Assembly (NCBI RefSeq): GCF_009930815.1
Contig: NZ_CP022222.1
Span: 3,204,501-3,268,500 of the forward strand
Length of the DNA: 64,000 bases
DNA from: Bradyrhizobium sp. CCBAU 051011
GTDB taxonomy: Bacteria; Pseudomonadota; Alphaproteobacteria; Rhizobiales; Xanthobacteraceae
Direction of reading: 5' to 3'
Below the pieces are notes generated by a model. The model was not told where the DNA came from and made no database searches. It worked only from the letters and a program-made list of their open reading frames with translations. The translations under genes were made by a program, and so were the position numbers. Positions 27,475 to 37,262 of the stretch are shown here, piece after piece. Position 1 is the first letter of the stretch, and every line of letters begins with the position of its first letter.

Positions 27475-29022
27475 ATGGCTATGAACACTCAGGTTTACGC
27501 TCAATTCGGGGAGGCGCAGGAACGCACAGCTGAAGGCCGTGCAGCTGCACTATACTCCAGTTTGATCGCTGACCTCAGTCAGCTGAATTTCGCAGACGCG
27601 GATGACCGCCGAGCCTTCCCTCCGACCCTACACAGCATATTCGCAAGGCATGGACTGTTCGGGCTCACCACACCAGGAGAGCACGGCGGATTAGCTCTTC
27701 CCTTGCAAGAGGCCATCGACATCATCTCCGCCACTGCATCCTTCGATGTCTCCGCTGCCTCTACCCTGGTCATCCATAACTTCCTGGCCTTGCCCTGCAT
27801 CGAAGCGGCACCGCACATCCCCGAACAAAAGCATATCATTTGGGGTGCAACACGCGGCGATCTCTGCGCTTTCGCTTTGACGGAGCCTGGAGCTGGCTCT
27901 GCCCCGAGGCATATAGAGGCTTCGGCTCTCATGCACGAAGACAGAGTTCGTATCTCTGGCCGCAAGATTTGGATCGGCCTCGCTGACTGGGCTCGCTGGA
28001 TCGTTTGCTTTGCGCGCGCGTCTGGTCCCGATGCGAAAGGTCGGCTCGTTGGTGTACTCGTTGACAGGCAGGCTCCAGGCCTAAAGGTCACGCACGAGCA
28101 TCGCACGCTCGGTCTACGTGGCATTATTCAGAATACTCTGGAGTTTCAGGATGTTGAGGTGCCGCGTGCTTACGTGCTCTCTCGCGATCAAGACGGCTGG
28201 GGCGCGGCGGCATCTAGTATGAACCGCGGCCGTATCGGTGTGGCTGCTATGGGTCTTGGATCGCTTGAGCGCGCTATCCAGGTCGCAGCCTCTTATGCAA
28301 ACCATCGTCGACTCGGTAAACTGCGCATGATCGAGAACAGCTACATCGAGCAGTTATTTGGGCAGATGGTGCTGCGGCGGGAGGTAGTGAAGGCGATGCT
28401 GGTCGCATCCTGCCGACTTGTTTCAGCGCAGGGCGCGCCCAACGTCCACCTTGCGTCGGCAACGAAGGTTTTGTCCTCGGAATGGTGCGGCCTTGTCGCT
28501 GATCAATGCGTCCAGCTGTTAGGTGGCCGTGGTTACGATGAGGGAACGCCTTTAGCCAAAATCTATCGAGACGCTCGCATCCTCCGCATCTTCGAAGGTC
28601 CGACTGAGGCGCTCCTATCACATCTCGGCCGCTGCCTCCTCTCTAAAGCCACGCGTGACGAGATAGCCGATCTCTTTCGGTCAGTTGGTGCGGCATCTGT
28701 CCATGCTGCTGCAATTGAGGAACTCTCTGCGCTCAATGAGACAGACGGTGCCGTGCTGATCTATGCGGGTTGGCTCACCACACTGGGACTGGCACAGGCT
28801 GTCATGTCTGCTGGCTTCTCTGCCTCAGATTGCGCCGCAGCAGCGGCTGACCTGGTCAGTTCCGAATTAGCAACTCTCCGTACTCGCGCGCCGGCACGGC
28901 AATCTTTCGAAGGCCGCAATCGGGCCAGTCGGACTCTGACCACCTTCCTTCAAGACGCGGCTTGTTCCATTCGCTCACCTGTCCTCACAGACGATTACCT
29001 CAAATTGGTGCAGTATGTCTGA
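27475..29022 (+). CDS. Acyl-CoA dehydrogenase family protein with C-terminal extension
   Basis: About 515 residues from ATG 27475 (MAMNTQVYAQFGE). ACAD landmarks: FALTEPGAGSAPRHIEA (substrate/FAD loop), LGLRGIIQNTLEFQDVEVP, NRGRIGVAAMGLG, and QLLGGRGYDEGTPLAKIYRDARILRIFEGPTEAL with the usual position of the catalytic Glu in FEG. After the dehydrogenase core (~395 residues) there is a further ~115-residue helical tail with no recognised domain. The frame is intact although it lies between two IS66 remnants. Substrate unknown; islands of rhizobia carry such enzymes for modified acyl chains, so a role in a symbiotic acyl product is only a guess. Confidence 0.85.
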   Translation: MAMNTQVYAQFGEAQERTAEGRAAALYSSLIADLSQLNFADADDRRAFPPTLHSIFARHGLFGLTTPGEHGGLALPLQEAIDIISATASFDVSAASTLVIHNFLALPCIEAAPHIPEQKHIIWGATRGDLCAFALTEPGAGSAPRHIEASALMHEDRVRISGRKIWIGLADWARWIVCFARASGPDAKGRLVGVLVDRQAPGLKVTHEHRTLGLRGIIQNTLEFQDVEVPRAYVLSRDQDGWGAAASSMNRGRIGVAAMGLGSLERAIQVAASYANHRRLGKLRMIENSYIEQLFGQMVLRREVVKAMLVASCRLVSAQGAPNVHLASATKVLSSEWCGLVADQCVQLLGGRGYDEGTPLAKIYRDARILRIFEGPTEALLSHLGRCLLSKATRDEIADLFRSVGAASVHAAAIEELSALNETDGAVLIYAGWLTTLGLAQAVMSAGFSASDCAAAAADLVSSELATLRTRAPARQSFEGRNRASRTLTTFLQDAACSIRSPVLTDDYLKLVQYV

Positions 29023-29258
29023 GATCTAGCGGATGCCGGACGTCTTTCCACGTGGTGGTGCCGCGCGCGACGACGCAGCTTCGGAAAGCCGAGGCGTCCC
29101 TGAGCACTGCCACCTCTGAATCCAGCAGCCTCTGCCCTAACCCAAGCTCGCTCCGGGGCAGCGCGTGGCCGCGGCACGCTTGCGCGTTCAGGAGGAGCCG
29201 GCACCGCCTCCTCGACCGGCTGCGGCTCGAGAACGTGGAGCGCCTTCGCCGACGGGGC

Positions 29259-29435
29259 GCCGAACATTGGGCCGTCCTCGCAACCTTGGTCGAGACTTGC
29301 ACAATCAACGACGTCGATCCGCTCGCCTATCTCACGAACGTCCCGACAAGGATCGTCAACGGGCATCCAAACCGCGACATCGACCAGCTACTGCCCTGGG
29401 CCTACCGAGCTCAAGCCTTCAAAGCCGTGGCCTGA
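29259..29435 (+). pseudogene. 3' end of an IS66-type tnpC, second plus-strand copy
   Basis: Reads GAEHWAVLATLVETCTINDVDPLAYLTNV ... QLLPWAYRAQAFKAVA then TGA. It is nearly identical to 27236-27375 over their shared part and extends further 5'. A GCGACGCTTAC end follows. Confidence 0.8.
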
Positions 29436-29465
29436 GAGCGACGCTTACGATTGTACGATTGTTGA

Positions 29466-29648
29466 TTCCTGTTGGGTCAGCGACGCGGTGAGACGGCAGC
29501 GCTTCGCGATCTCTACTATTCAGATAATCAGCAGACGCTGCACTTGCCTGGTGAAATCACTAAGAACGGGAGGGAGCATATTGTTCCGGTTGTACCGATG
29601 GCCGCGGCCATCCTCGCGAAGCGCAATCGCAAGCCCCGCAGCGATTGC
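29466..29648 (+). pseudogene. Internal fragment of a tyrosine integrase
   Basis: LGQRRGETAALRDLYYSDNQQTLHLPGEITKNGREHIVPV matches the segment around the first catalytic Arg (TGQRRGE-AALR) of phage-type integrases, including the LPGEITKNGREH beta strand pair. Neither N-terminus nor His/Tyr motifs follow. Confidence 0.7.
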
Positions 29649-29984
29649 GTGGCCGATTGCCGCCTTGCCGAAGCCAGCATCGCGACCTCCGCGGCTCAGC
29701 CGGCGGCTGCGCCTGCCTGTTTGCGGGCGCGCGTTGGATAGTATCGCCCAGAAAGACCTGCGCGGCACCTACGAAAACTGGTTGGCATCCATTCGCTCTT
29801 TGAAAGGTGGCGACCTACAGCGGACTTCGAATGTATCAAGCAGGTCTTCGCGACAATTTGAATTCCTCATGCAAGCTGCAGAGTCTCGTTACGAGGAGAC
29901 AACCTTGGCCAGGGGCTTCAGATCAATCACAGCGCGCTAGCGGTTGATGCGCACGACATTGCGGCGCTGACGACATGGTCGTCA

Positions 29985-30266
29985 CTAGGATCCCCGATGG
30001 CGTATCCCCGAACACAAACGCGGAGCCATGCTTGCCATCGAGATGGCCTTCTCAGCTCTTACGCTATTGCTACCGCTCGCCAAAAACTCGTTCAGCAAGT
30101 GCTGTTTGATTGTTGCGGCCTCCCGCTCTCCCTGTGCGGCAAGCCAAAGAATGCGCTCCGCGATCTCCAGCGCAGAGCGGTGCTTCTGCCCGATAAACGT
30201 GGAGCTAGCAAGTACTTCATCAAGGACGTTGCGGAGCATCTGCACCGTAGCAGTGTCGTAGGCCAT
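29985..30266 (-). CDS. Conserved small helical protein
   Basis: About 93 residues from ATG 30266: MAYDTATVQMLRNVLDEVLAS ... HRSALEIAERILWLAAQGEREAATIKQHLLNEFLAS. I recall similar ~80-residue rhizobial proteins of unknown function (AYDTATVxxLRxVLDEVL ... SALEVAExIL). All helical; the C-terminal ~25 residues look less conserved. Isolated gene in decayed surroundings. Confidence 0.55.
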   Translation of the reverse strand: MAYDTATVQMLRNVLDEVLASSTFIGQKHRSALEIAERILWLAAQGEREAATIKQHLLNEFLASGSNSVRAEKAISMASMAPRLCSGIRHRGS

Positions 30267-30299
30267 GCGCGAATATCCATCCCGACAAATCACTAAGCA

Positions 30300-30888
30300 A
30301 AAAACATTGCGCGTCACTCCGAGCAGCAGCGGCAATTTGTCGGACCAAACTACGTAGCACGCTTTGATTGCAGGTTTATGACGATTGCGATCATGGTTGC
30401 AACCGCCAGTGACGTTGCCCGACGCCGGAGCATCACCGGGACCGATGGGCTATTTGTATCCACGAGCGCAATCTTCAAGATATCCTCGAGCAAAGCTTGG
30501 ACTTTTAGTTGTGCCGCCGATCAATCCATTGTATCTTTCCACGCAAAGCGCTCGGAGGCGACGTCCATCCTCCTTGAGCTTCGGCACCTTGCTGGGTGTC
30601 GATTTTATGGAGGATGGCATGGACATTGATTCAGCTGCAGGTTGCTCGCTTCAATGTGCGAGCGCGCTGACGGTGACTCCTCAGATAGAGAAGTAGACTT
30701 TCGGAATTTGTATCAGTGTGCCTACTGCGAGGCGTGCTGGAGCTCCGAAGATGCAGTCCCGGGTGAGCTTTCTGAATCGGGCTGTGGACGGGAAACGTCA
30801 ACATACAGCTGGTATCGATGGATTCATCGGTACTCAAGTTGAGCAGATCTTTAAGCCCCGCTCGCGCGGGGCGATTCGTGAGGCGACA
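30300..30888. other. Gene-free stretch with hairpin at 30853-30871
   Basis: No gene supported. GCCCCGC-TCGC-GCGGGGC near its end is a compact GC hairpin without a T-tract, just before the next open frame. Confidence 0.4.
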
Positions 30889-31083
30889 ATGCCCAAGGAA
30901 AGATCAGCGCCAAGGTCAGATTTAGAATGGCTCGTCTCCATGAGGAGCAAAATCCAGCAACTTACACTCGACGTCTACAACTTCAGCAGCAGGCTCACCG
31001 ACCAGGAGCGCAAAAGGCTCTGGCCGATCCTTGGATATCTCATTGGGATTGCCTTCTCTCTATGGCGAGCGGTCTTCGGCACG
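30889..31083 (+). pseudogene. Truncated small protein with one membrane helix
   Basis: ATG 30889 gives MPKERSAPRSDLEWLVSMRSKIQQ ... followed by the helix LWPILGYLIGIAFSLWRAVF, then the frame runs into IS256 sequence at ~31084. The N-terminal part looks like a genuine protein; its C-terminus was replaced. Confidence 0.35.
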
Positions 31084-31288
31084 CATCGGAAACCACCAGC
31101 TGCACGCCCTTCAGACCGCGATCGACGAGATGCCGCAGAAACGATGACCAGCCGGATTTGTCCTCCTTGGCGCCTTCACAGATGCCGAGGATTTCCCGGA
31201 ACCCCTCGGCATTGACCGCCGAGGCCACCAGCAGCGCCACGTTGCGAACCTCACCAGCCAGCTGCGCTTCATCACGATGGTCGAGGTA
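31084..31288 (-). pseudogene. IS256 (Mutator)-family transposase fragment
   Basis: Minus strand reads VNAEGFREILGICEGAKEDKSGWSSF ... DRGLKGVQLVVSDACR, the catalytic-core segment around the second Asp of IS256 transposases. The N-terminal side is cut by IS5 copy 3 at 31289. Confidence 0.85.
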
Positions 31289-31821
31289 GTCGTCCGTGAA
31301 GAAGATTGATTTCACGCTGGATTAAGCCGACCGCCGGGGAAGAGTGCGGTCAGGAAGAGGTGCAGCAAAAGCCTGAGCCAGCGGATGAGGCGGCGGAAGT
31401 TGTAGCCGGCGGCGGCGAGGACGGCGTTGGCTGCATCGCCGCGACGGAACCAGAGATAATTGCGGCCCATGCGGTGCTCGGCTTTGAGATGGCCGATGAC
31501 GGGCTCGACAGCGGCCCTGCGGCGCAATTGGCGTTTGATCCTTGGTGTCACTCCTCGCTTCTGGCCGGAGATGAAGACCCTGAACTTGTAATCGGGTGGG
31601 GCGTTGTGGCCGCGATATCCCTTGTCGGCGAGGAGGCGCGCGATGATGTTGCCGATGAGCGCCTCCATGTCCGGGATCACGGTGGCCAGCGTGTGACCGT
31701 CATAGGGATTGCCGGGCAGTGCCTTCACATGGGTGACGAGTTGGCCGCCCCTGGCGTGGCCGATCGTGGTGGCGACGGAGACTTTGACGGTAACCGGTAT
31801 GAGCTCCCACGTCCGCGATGA

Positions 31822-32445
31822 TTAGCGGTCGCGGGCGTAGCGGATGGGCATCCAGTGCTGGCGCAGCGCCTCGACGACGGCTGGGATATCGAGGTAGGCG
31901 TTACGGAGGAAATCCTCGGTTTTGCGACCGCTTCGTGGCGGTCCGAGCAGCGGACGGGCCTGATCGTCGCGACAATGCAGCAGGATGGGCAGCAGCAGGC
32001 CGTGATTGACGTTGTTGACGTCGAGCAACGGCGCCCACGCCGACAGTCTGAGCCGCATCGCAGCATAGAAACCCTGGCACCAGGGATGCGCATCGATGTT
32101 GCCGCTGGGGTCGCGCCGGTGCATCGGCTCGAACCGATCGGGGGCAGTCGAGAGGGTGTTGCTGATGTCGTTGTGGCGCAGCGCGACGGCGGAGATCGCG
32201 GCGAACTCCGGCGTGCCGCCATGGTTGAAAGCGTCGGCATCGATCGCGAGCAGCGGGCAGATCCAATCGAGCGGGCTCATCGACACCGGTCCGGCCACGA
32301 TCGCGGCGGTATAGCCGTCGAGCATGGGAATGCTGGTGGCGGCAGGATGGCGATCGACGCGATCCTGGAGCCATCGCTCGAGCTCCGCAAGCGACATCGC
32401 GGCTGACGCCATCGACGATGCTGCCTTATGGCGACGTGGGCTCAT
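31822..32445 (-). CDS. UPF0149 (YecA/YgfB-like) passenger protein of IS66
   Basis: A 207-residue protein with the UPF0149 layout: MLDGYTAAIVAGPVSMSPLDWICPLL near residue 40, PDRFEPMHRRD, and DAHPWCQGFYAAMRL. Its start overlaps the tnpC stop (32442-32445), so it is coupled to transposase expression. YecA-like proteins often carry a C-terminal SEC-C zinc motif, which is absent here. Role in transposition unknown. Confidence 0.8.
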   Translation of the reverse strand: MSPRRHKAASSMASAAMSLAELERWLQDRVDRHPAATSIPMLDGYTAAIVAGPVSMSPLDWICPLLAIDADAFNHGGTPEFAAISAVALRHNDISNTLSTAPDRFEPMHRRDPSGNIDAHPWCQGFYAAMRLRLSAWAPLLDVNNVNHGLLLPILLHCRDDQARPLLGPPRSGRKTEDFLRNAYLDIPAVVEALRQHWMPIRYARDR

Positions 32446-34004
32446 GCCGCTGCCTGCGGTGTGTGCCGGCGCGCCGCCTTCCAGTTCCAGGCGAGCAGCT
32501 CGTGCAGCTGATGGCTCTTGGTTCGCCCAGACACGATGCGCTCCAGCACATCGGTCAGGTAGGCCTGCGGATCGAGCTCATGGAGTTTTGCCGTGTTCAC
32601 GAGCGACGCCAGGATCGCCCAGCTCTCGGCGCCGCCTTCGCTGCCGCTGAACAATGAGTTGCGTCTTCCCATCGCAATCGGGCGCATGGAACGCTCGACT
32701 GTGTTGCTGTCAACTTCGACACGGCCGTTGCGGAGAAACAGCGTCAACCCGTCCCAGTGATTGAGTGCGTAGTTGATGGCCTCCGCCAGCTTCGATTGGG
32801 AGAAGAGCTGGCCGACCATTGCGGTCAGGCGCGTCCTGAGCGCCTCCATCAATGGAGCGGACCTGGTGCCGCGGGTGGCCAGCCGCTGCTCGGCACTGCT
32901 GCCACGGATCTCTGCTTCGATGGCATAGACCGCCTGCAGGCGCTCGATCACTTCGCGCGCGAACGGCGACTGGGTCGTCTTATACACCTCGACGAATTTG
33001 CGGCGGGCGTGGGCGAGACAAAAGGCGAGTTGGATCGCGCCGCCATGATCGCGGGCGAGCGCTTTGTAGGCGGCATAACCGTCGACCTGCAGAATGCCGG
33101 AAAAGCCCATCAACTGTCTGGCGATCTCCGCCGTGCCGCGGCCGTCGGCGAACACGTAGGCCACCGCCGGCGGCGAGGGACCGCCCCATGGCCGGTCATC
33201 CATGGCATGCGCCCAGAACTGGCAGATGCGCGGGCGATGTCGTCCGGGATCGAGCACCGGCATCGGCGTCTCGTCGCAGAACAGGCGCGGCGCGGTCTGG
33301 ATCGTGCGCAGCTGAAGCGCATAGAGGCTCCTGAGCCACCAGGCCGCACGCTTCACCCAGCCGGCAAGCGTCGCCCGGTCGAGATGGACACCCTGGCCGG
33401 CCAGAATTTGCACCTGTCGGTACAGCGGCAGATACCAGGCGAACTTCGAGACTACCACGTGGCTCACGAGTGCGGTCGAAGCCATGCCGCTCTCGATCAG
33501 GCGCGGCAGCACCTTCGCCTGGATCACACCATCGGTGCAGCGGCGGCAGCCGTACTTGGGACGGACCGTCCGCAGCACCCGCAGGATCGCCGGGATGATG
33601 TCCAGCACCTCGCTGACGTCCTCGCCGATCTTGTGAAGCTGGCCCTGGCAACACGGGCATGCGGTCGCCTCCGGCTCCAGCACATGCTCACAGCGCGGCA
33701 GGTGCTTTGGAAGCGCGCCGATGTTGCGGCGCGCCTTCTTCCGCAGTGGCTTGCCGGGCGGCTTTGCCGCAGCTGCATCGTCGTTGGCAGCTGCAGGCGG
33801 CGTGACGTCGGTCTCAAGATCGCCAAGCTCAAGCGCGAGCTGCTCGGCCACGAGCGCGGCAAGCCGCTCCGAGCGCTTCCCGAAGATCATGTCCTTGAAC
33901 GTTTGCATTGCTACGCGCAGCGTCTCGTTCTCAGCGTCAAGCGCGAGCACCATCTCGGTCAGAGCTGCCGGATCGGTCGGGAGAGTGTCGGGGCGAATCG
34001 CCAT
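32442..34004 (-). CDS. tnpC: IS66 transposase TnpC
   Basis: 520 residues from ATG 34004 (MAIRPDTLPTDPAALTEMV). N-terminal coiled coil and leucine-zipper region (LALDAENETLRVAMQTFKDMIFGKRSERL), Cys-rich zinc finger (ACPCCQGQLHKIGED ... CRRC), catalytic Asp in FCDETPMPVLDPG, Asp in LQVDGYAAY and Glu in NTVERSMRPIAMGRRN, C-terminal LLAWNWKAARRH. Full length and apparently active. Confidence 0.95.
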   Translation of the reverse strand: MAIRPDTLPTDPAALTEMVLALDAENETLRVAMQTFKDMIFGKRSERLAALVAEQLALELGDLETDVTPPAAANDDAAAAKPPGKPLRKKARRNIGALPKHLPRCEHVLEPEATACPCCQGQLHKIGEDVSEVLDIIPAILRVLRTVRPKYGCRRCTDGVIQAKVLPRLIESGMASTALVSHVVVSKFAWYLPLYRQVQILAGQGVHLDRATLAGWVKRAAWWLRSLYALQLRTIQTAPRLFCDETPMPVLDPGRHRPRICQFWAHAMDDRPWGGPSPPAVAYVFADGRGTAEIARQLMGFSGILQVDGYAAYKALARDHGGAIQLAFCLAHARRKFVEVYKTTQSPFAREVIERLQAVYAIEAEIRGSSAEQRLATRGTRSAPLMEALRTRLTAMVGQLFSQSKLAEAINYALNHWDGLTLFLRNGRVEVDSNTVERSMRPIAMGRRNSLFSGSEGGAESWAILASLVNTAKLHELDPQAYLTDVLERIVSGRTKSHQLHELLAWNWKAARRHTPQAAA

Positions 34005-34054
34005 GACCAGACGATACATCCGTGCGACCCATGCTCCAGTGAAATCCTCACTTC

Positions 34055-34408
34055 TCAGCCGACAATGGCCGGCTGCTTCACAGGCTTGGGCGACACACGC
34101 GTCCACTCGAGCCCGTCGAGTAGCATCGCAAGCTGCGTCGCACTGAGATGCACAACGCCGTCGCGGATCGGCGGCCAGGTGAAACGCCCCTGGTGCAACC
34201 ACTTCGTTACCAACACCATGCCGCTGCCGTCCCACGCCAGAAGCTTCACTCTGTCCATGCGCTTGCTGCGGAACACGAAGACGTCGCCGCAATATGGGTT
34301 CGCGCGCAGTGCTTCGCTCACCAGCGCCGACAGCGTATGCACCGACTTACGAAAGTCGACCGGCTGGGCCGCCAGCACCACCTTGAGGTCTGACCGTAGA
34401 GCAATCAC
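34055..34408 (-). CDS. tnpB: IS66 accessory protein TnpB
   Basis: 117 residues from a GTG at 34408 that overlaps the tnpA stop (GTGA). It reads IALRSDLKVVLAAQPVDFRKSVHTL ... DVFVFRSKRMDRVKLLAWDGSGMVLV, the TnpB/Orf34 signature. Required with TnpA and TnpC for IS66 transposition in characterised relatives. Confidence 0.93.
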   Translation of the reverse strand: MIALRSDLKVVLAAQPVDFRKSVHTLSALVSEALRANPYCGDVFVFRSKRMDRVKLLAWDGSGMVLVTKWLHQGRFTWPPIRDGVVHLSATQLAMLLDGLEWTRVSPKPVKQPAIVG

Positions 34409-34866
34409 CGGATCCCTCGAAGCGCCGATAGCACCACCGAAAGCGTCGCCAGTTCCACCCCCGGCTCGACCCGGATGCGCGCCCCGTTCACCTCGATCTC
34501 GACCACTCCACAGACCTTGGCCGGCGGCGTGGCAATCTCCACGGGCTTCGTCTGTACCGGCGAAATACACTCGGACTTGCCAACCCTCCCGCCATCGCTC
34601 TCGGCGCCAATTTGGATAGGCACGAAGTTCTGGGCTTTGCCGGCCAGCGCCGCCGCTACCTGGCGGCGCCACACCGTGAGCAGTCCGCGAGAAACGCCAT
34701 TGCGCCGCGCCACCTCGGAGATGTTCGCCCCCTCCTCAAAGCTCTCTGCCGCGATCCGGGCCTTCTCCTCGCTCGTCCACCGTCGCCGCCGGCGCTCCCC
34801 AGTGATCACCTCAACGCGGCGATAAGAGTCACCTTCCTGCCTGGCATCAAGCATGGCATTTGCCAT
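34405..34866 (-). CDS. tnpA: IS66 accessory protein TnpA (HTH)
   Basis: About 153 residues from ATG 34866 (MANAMLDARQEG); the frame extends to 34923. It contains a transposase_8-like HTH: RRRRRWTSEEKARIAAESFEEGANISEVARRNGVSRGLLTVWRRQV. The C-terminal half reads VEIEVNGARIRVEPGVE, usual for IS66 TnpA. Confidence 0.92.
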   Translation of the reverse strand: MANAMLDARQEGDSYRRVEVITGERRRRRWTSEEKARIAAESFEEGANISEVARRNGVSRGLLTVWRRQVAAALAGKAQNFVPIQIGAESDGGRVGKSECISPVQTKPVEIATPPAKVCGVVEIEVNGARIRVEPGVELATLSVVLSALRGIR

Positions 34867-35377
34867 CGCGCCACCTCCACCGATCAGCTCTTGCCAGCCT
34901 GTATCGCAGACAAGCTTCGTCACTGCGAGGTGAGGCCCTCATGCCGGCTACCTTTGACGCCGAACTCGTAAGGCCGGTGGGCCTTGCCCTTGCCGATGCA
35001 CTCGACCTCCGGCGCGTGCAGGGAATAAACCTTCGGCCCACGTTAACGCTGCTGCTGCTCGCGCACGCGCCGCGCCAGCGCCAGCAGCTTTGCGAACGCC
35101 GCCTCGAGCCCGCTGTTACCCTCGATCTTGCGGCCGATGTCGCGGATCACGCGGCCCAGATAGGTCCGCAGCGTCTTGAGCTTCCGGTTGGCGCGCTTGA
35201 ACTGCTTGGCGTGGGCATAGCGCTGGTGCTCGATCAGGGCGAACTTGCCCACCCGCGCATAGGACTGACGCAAAATCACCCCATGGCGCTGCGCCAGCCG
35301 CACCAGCTTCTCGCGCGCCCGGTTTAGAAGCTTCGCGTCGGTGGGGAACGTCACGTTCTTGGGCTGAACCGTGGTGT

Positions 35378-37262
35378 GTGCGCCATGACGGCGCGAAGAA
35401 GGAGGTTGAGTATGTAGACCATCTTCCGAGCAGCCTTGCTGCGCAAGAGATGAGGGCAGGCCCCTCGGACTCGGATTGCAGGATCAGAGTCCAAACCGCC
35501 ACAAGCTGCTTTAGCTCAATGGCTGAGGTGGTGAGCGTTGCTGGAAAAGGCGGGCAATCAGCCTGTCAGGTGAGCCACGGGAAGACGAACGCAAGTAAAC
35601 CGCCGATGATGCATCGAAAGTACAGTTCAGGTGTTGTCGAAACCAGGGGCGATACCACCTCCTGGGATCAAGCGCGGCGAGAGCCTGTCTATTGGCCGGG
35701 CGGCAACCGGTGTAGAGGCGGCGTGATCCCGATGGCAGGCTCTTGCGCGGAACATGGGAACCTGCGTCGCGATGCCAAGGGAGACCCCAAAGGCGGCGGA
35801 TCCGCCGAGGGCAGAGTACCAATGCGCGACGCAGGGGCGGACGGGTTCGTAATAGTGATGAGGCCCGGTAATACGGGCGGAGCGAAGGGACCCGATCTTC
35901 CAGCCAAAGTCACAGGCCAACCGGAAACGGGAGGAGCCGATGACTGAGGCAAAGTCGTATCAGATCCCCAAACATCTCGTTTGGGAAGCTTGGAAACAGG
36001 TGAAAGCGAACCGCGGGTCAGCGGGTGTGGACGGGGTCTCCATCGAGGAATTCGAAAAGGACTTGAAGAGAAACCTCTACAAGATCTGGAATCGAATGTC
36101 GTCGGGGACATACTTTCCGCCTCCCGTCCGTCTCGTGGAAATTCCCAAGGCTAATGGAGGGAAGCGTCCGTTAGGAATACCCTCTATAGCTGACCGCGTG
36201 GCTCAGACGGTTGCAAAGATGGTTATGGAGCCGACGATGGAACGAATATTCCATCCCGACTCCTACGGCTATCGGCCCGGCCGTTCGGCGCTTGACGCAA
36301 TGGGGACAGCGCGAAAGCGTTGCTGGAAATTCGACTGGGTTATCGACCTTGATATCAAGTCGTTCTTCGACTCGATTCCTTGGCACCTGATCGAAAAGGC
36401 CGTCGCCCACCACACGAAACTGAGCTGGATTCGTCTCTACGTAAAGCGGTGGCTGCAAGCTCCCGTGGAGAAAGAAGACGGAATCCTTGTGGAGAGAACA
36501 CGCGGAACCCCTCAGGGTTCAGTGGTTTCACCGCTGCTCGCAAATTTGGTTCTGCACTATGCATTCGATCACTGGATGCAGCGGACCTTCCCTTGTTTGT
36601 GTTTCGAAAGATACGCTGACGATGCGATAGTCCATTGCAGAACTGAAAGCGAGGCTCAAACCGTGATGGAGGCGATCCGGAAACGTCTTGCGGAATGCGG
36701 TCTGGAGCTCCACCCGGAACCGGATCGTCTACTGCAAGGATAATAAACGGAGAAAGGAATGCGAACACATCTCGTTCGACTTCCTTGGCTACACCTTCCA
36801 GCCGCGCAGCGCTCGCGATCGAAAGGGCGAGAAGTTCCTCAACTTCCTCCCGGCAATCAGCAACAAGGCTGCCAAAGGAATCCGACAAACCATTCGCTCA
36901 TGGCGACTGGGTTCGACGCGAAACCACTGGAGTCTTGAAGAACTCGCCAAGCTGATTGATCCTGTCGTGCAAGGATGGCTGAACTATTACGGACGGTTTT
37001 ACCGAACGGAATGTGTCAACGTCCTTCGTCACGTTAACGACGCGCTCGCCCATTGGACGAGGCGGAAATACAAGCGGTTGAAAGGCCGGAAAGTCGCCTC
37101 AGTATATTGGTTGGGACGGCTCGCACAGCGCGATCCGAACCTACTCTATTTGTGGCGAGTCGGCATTCGACCTGCGGCTGGAAGATAGAAGCCGGATGAA
37201 TCGAGAGGTTCACGTCCGGTTTCGTGAGAGCCTCGGGGTGCAATTCCCCGGGGCTACTCGAC
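35378..37262 (+). mobile_element. Group II intron, antisense to the IS5 transposase it interrupts
   Basis: Begins GTGCGCC, ends CTACTCGAC, and includes a 34-base domain V (37189-37222, AGCCGGATGAA...GTCCGGTTT) followed by a domain VI hairpin (GAGCCTCGGGG...CCCCGGGGCT). Exon boundaries were defined by comparison with intact IS5 copies. The intron lies on the plus strand while the transposase is on the minus, so it cannot be spliced from transposase mRNA. Confidence 0.9.
35940..37188 (+). pseudogene. ltrA: Group II intron reverse transcriptase/maturase, frameshifted
   Basis: First part 35940-36743: RT domains incl. GVDGVSIEEFEKDL, YRPGRSALDAM, VIDLDIKSFFDSIPW, GTPQGSVVSPLLANL and the catalytic CFERYADDAIVHC. 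After ECGLELHPE the sequence lost bases (expected KTR before IVYCKDNKRR), shifting the frame; the rest, FDFLGYTFQPR ... GWLNYYGRFYRTE (maturase X domain), continues to 37188. No long endonuclease domain, as in several bacterial classes. Confidence 0.88.

Larger units (their letters stand above)
31790..34951 (-). mobile_element. IS66-family element with extra UPF0149 gene
   Basis: The ends are imperfect inverted repeats, GTAACCGGTATGAGC and (reverse strand) GTAGCCGGCATGAGG, bounded by the 8-bp target duplication CTTTGACG (31782-31789 and 34952-34959), the size expected of IS66. Gene order on the minus strand: tnpA, tnpB, tnpC, UPF0149 gene. All frames are intact. Confidence 0.93.
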
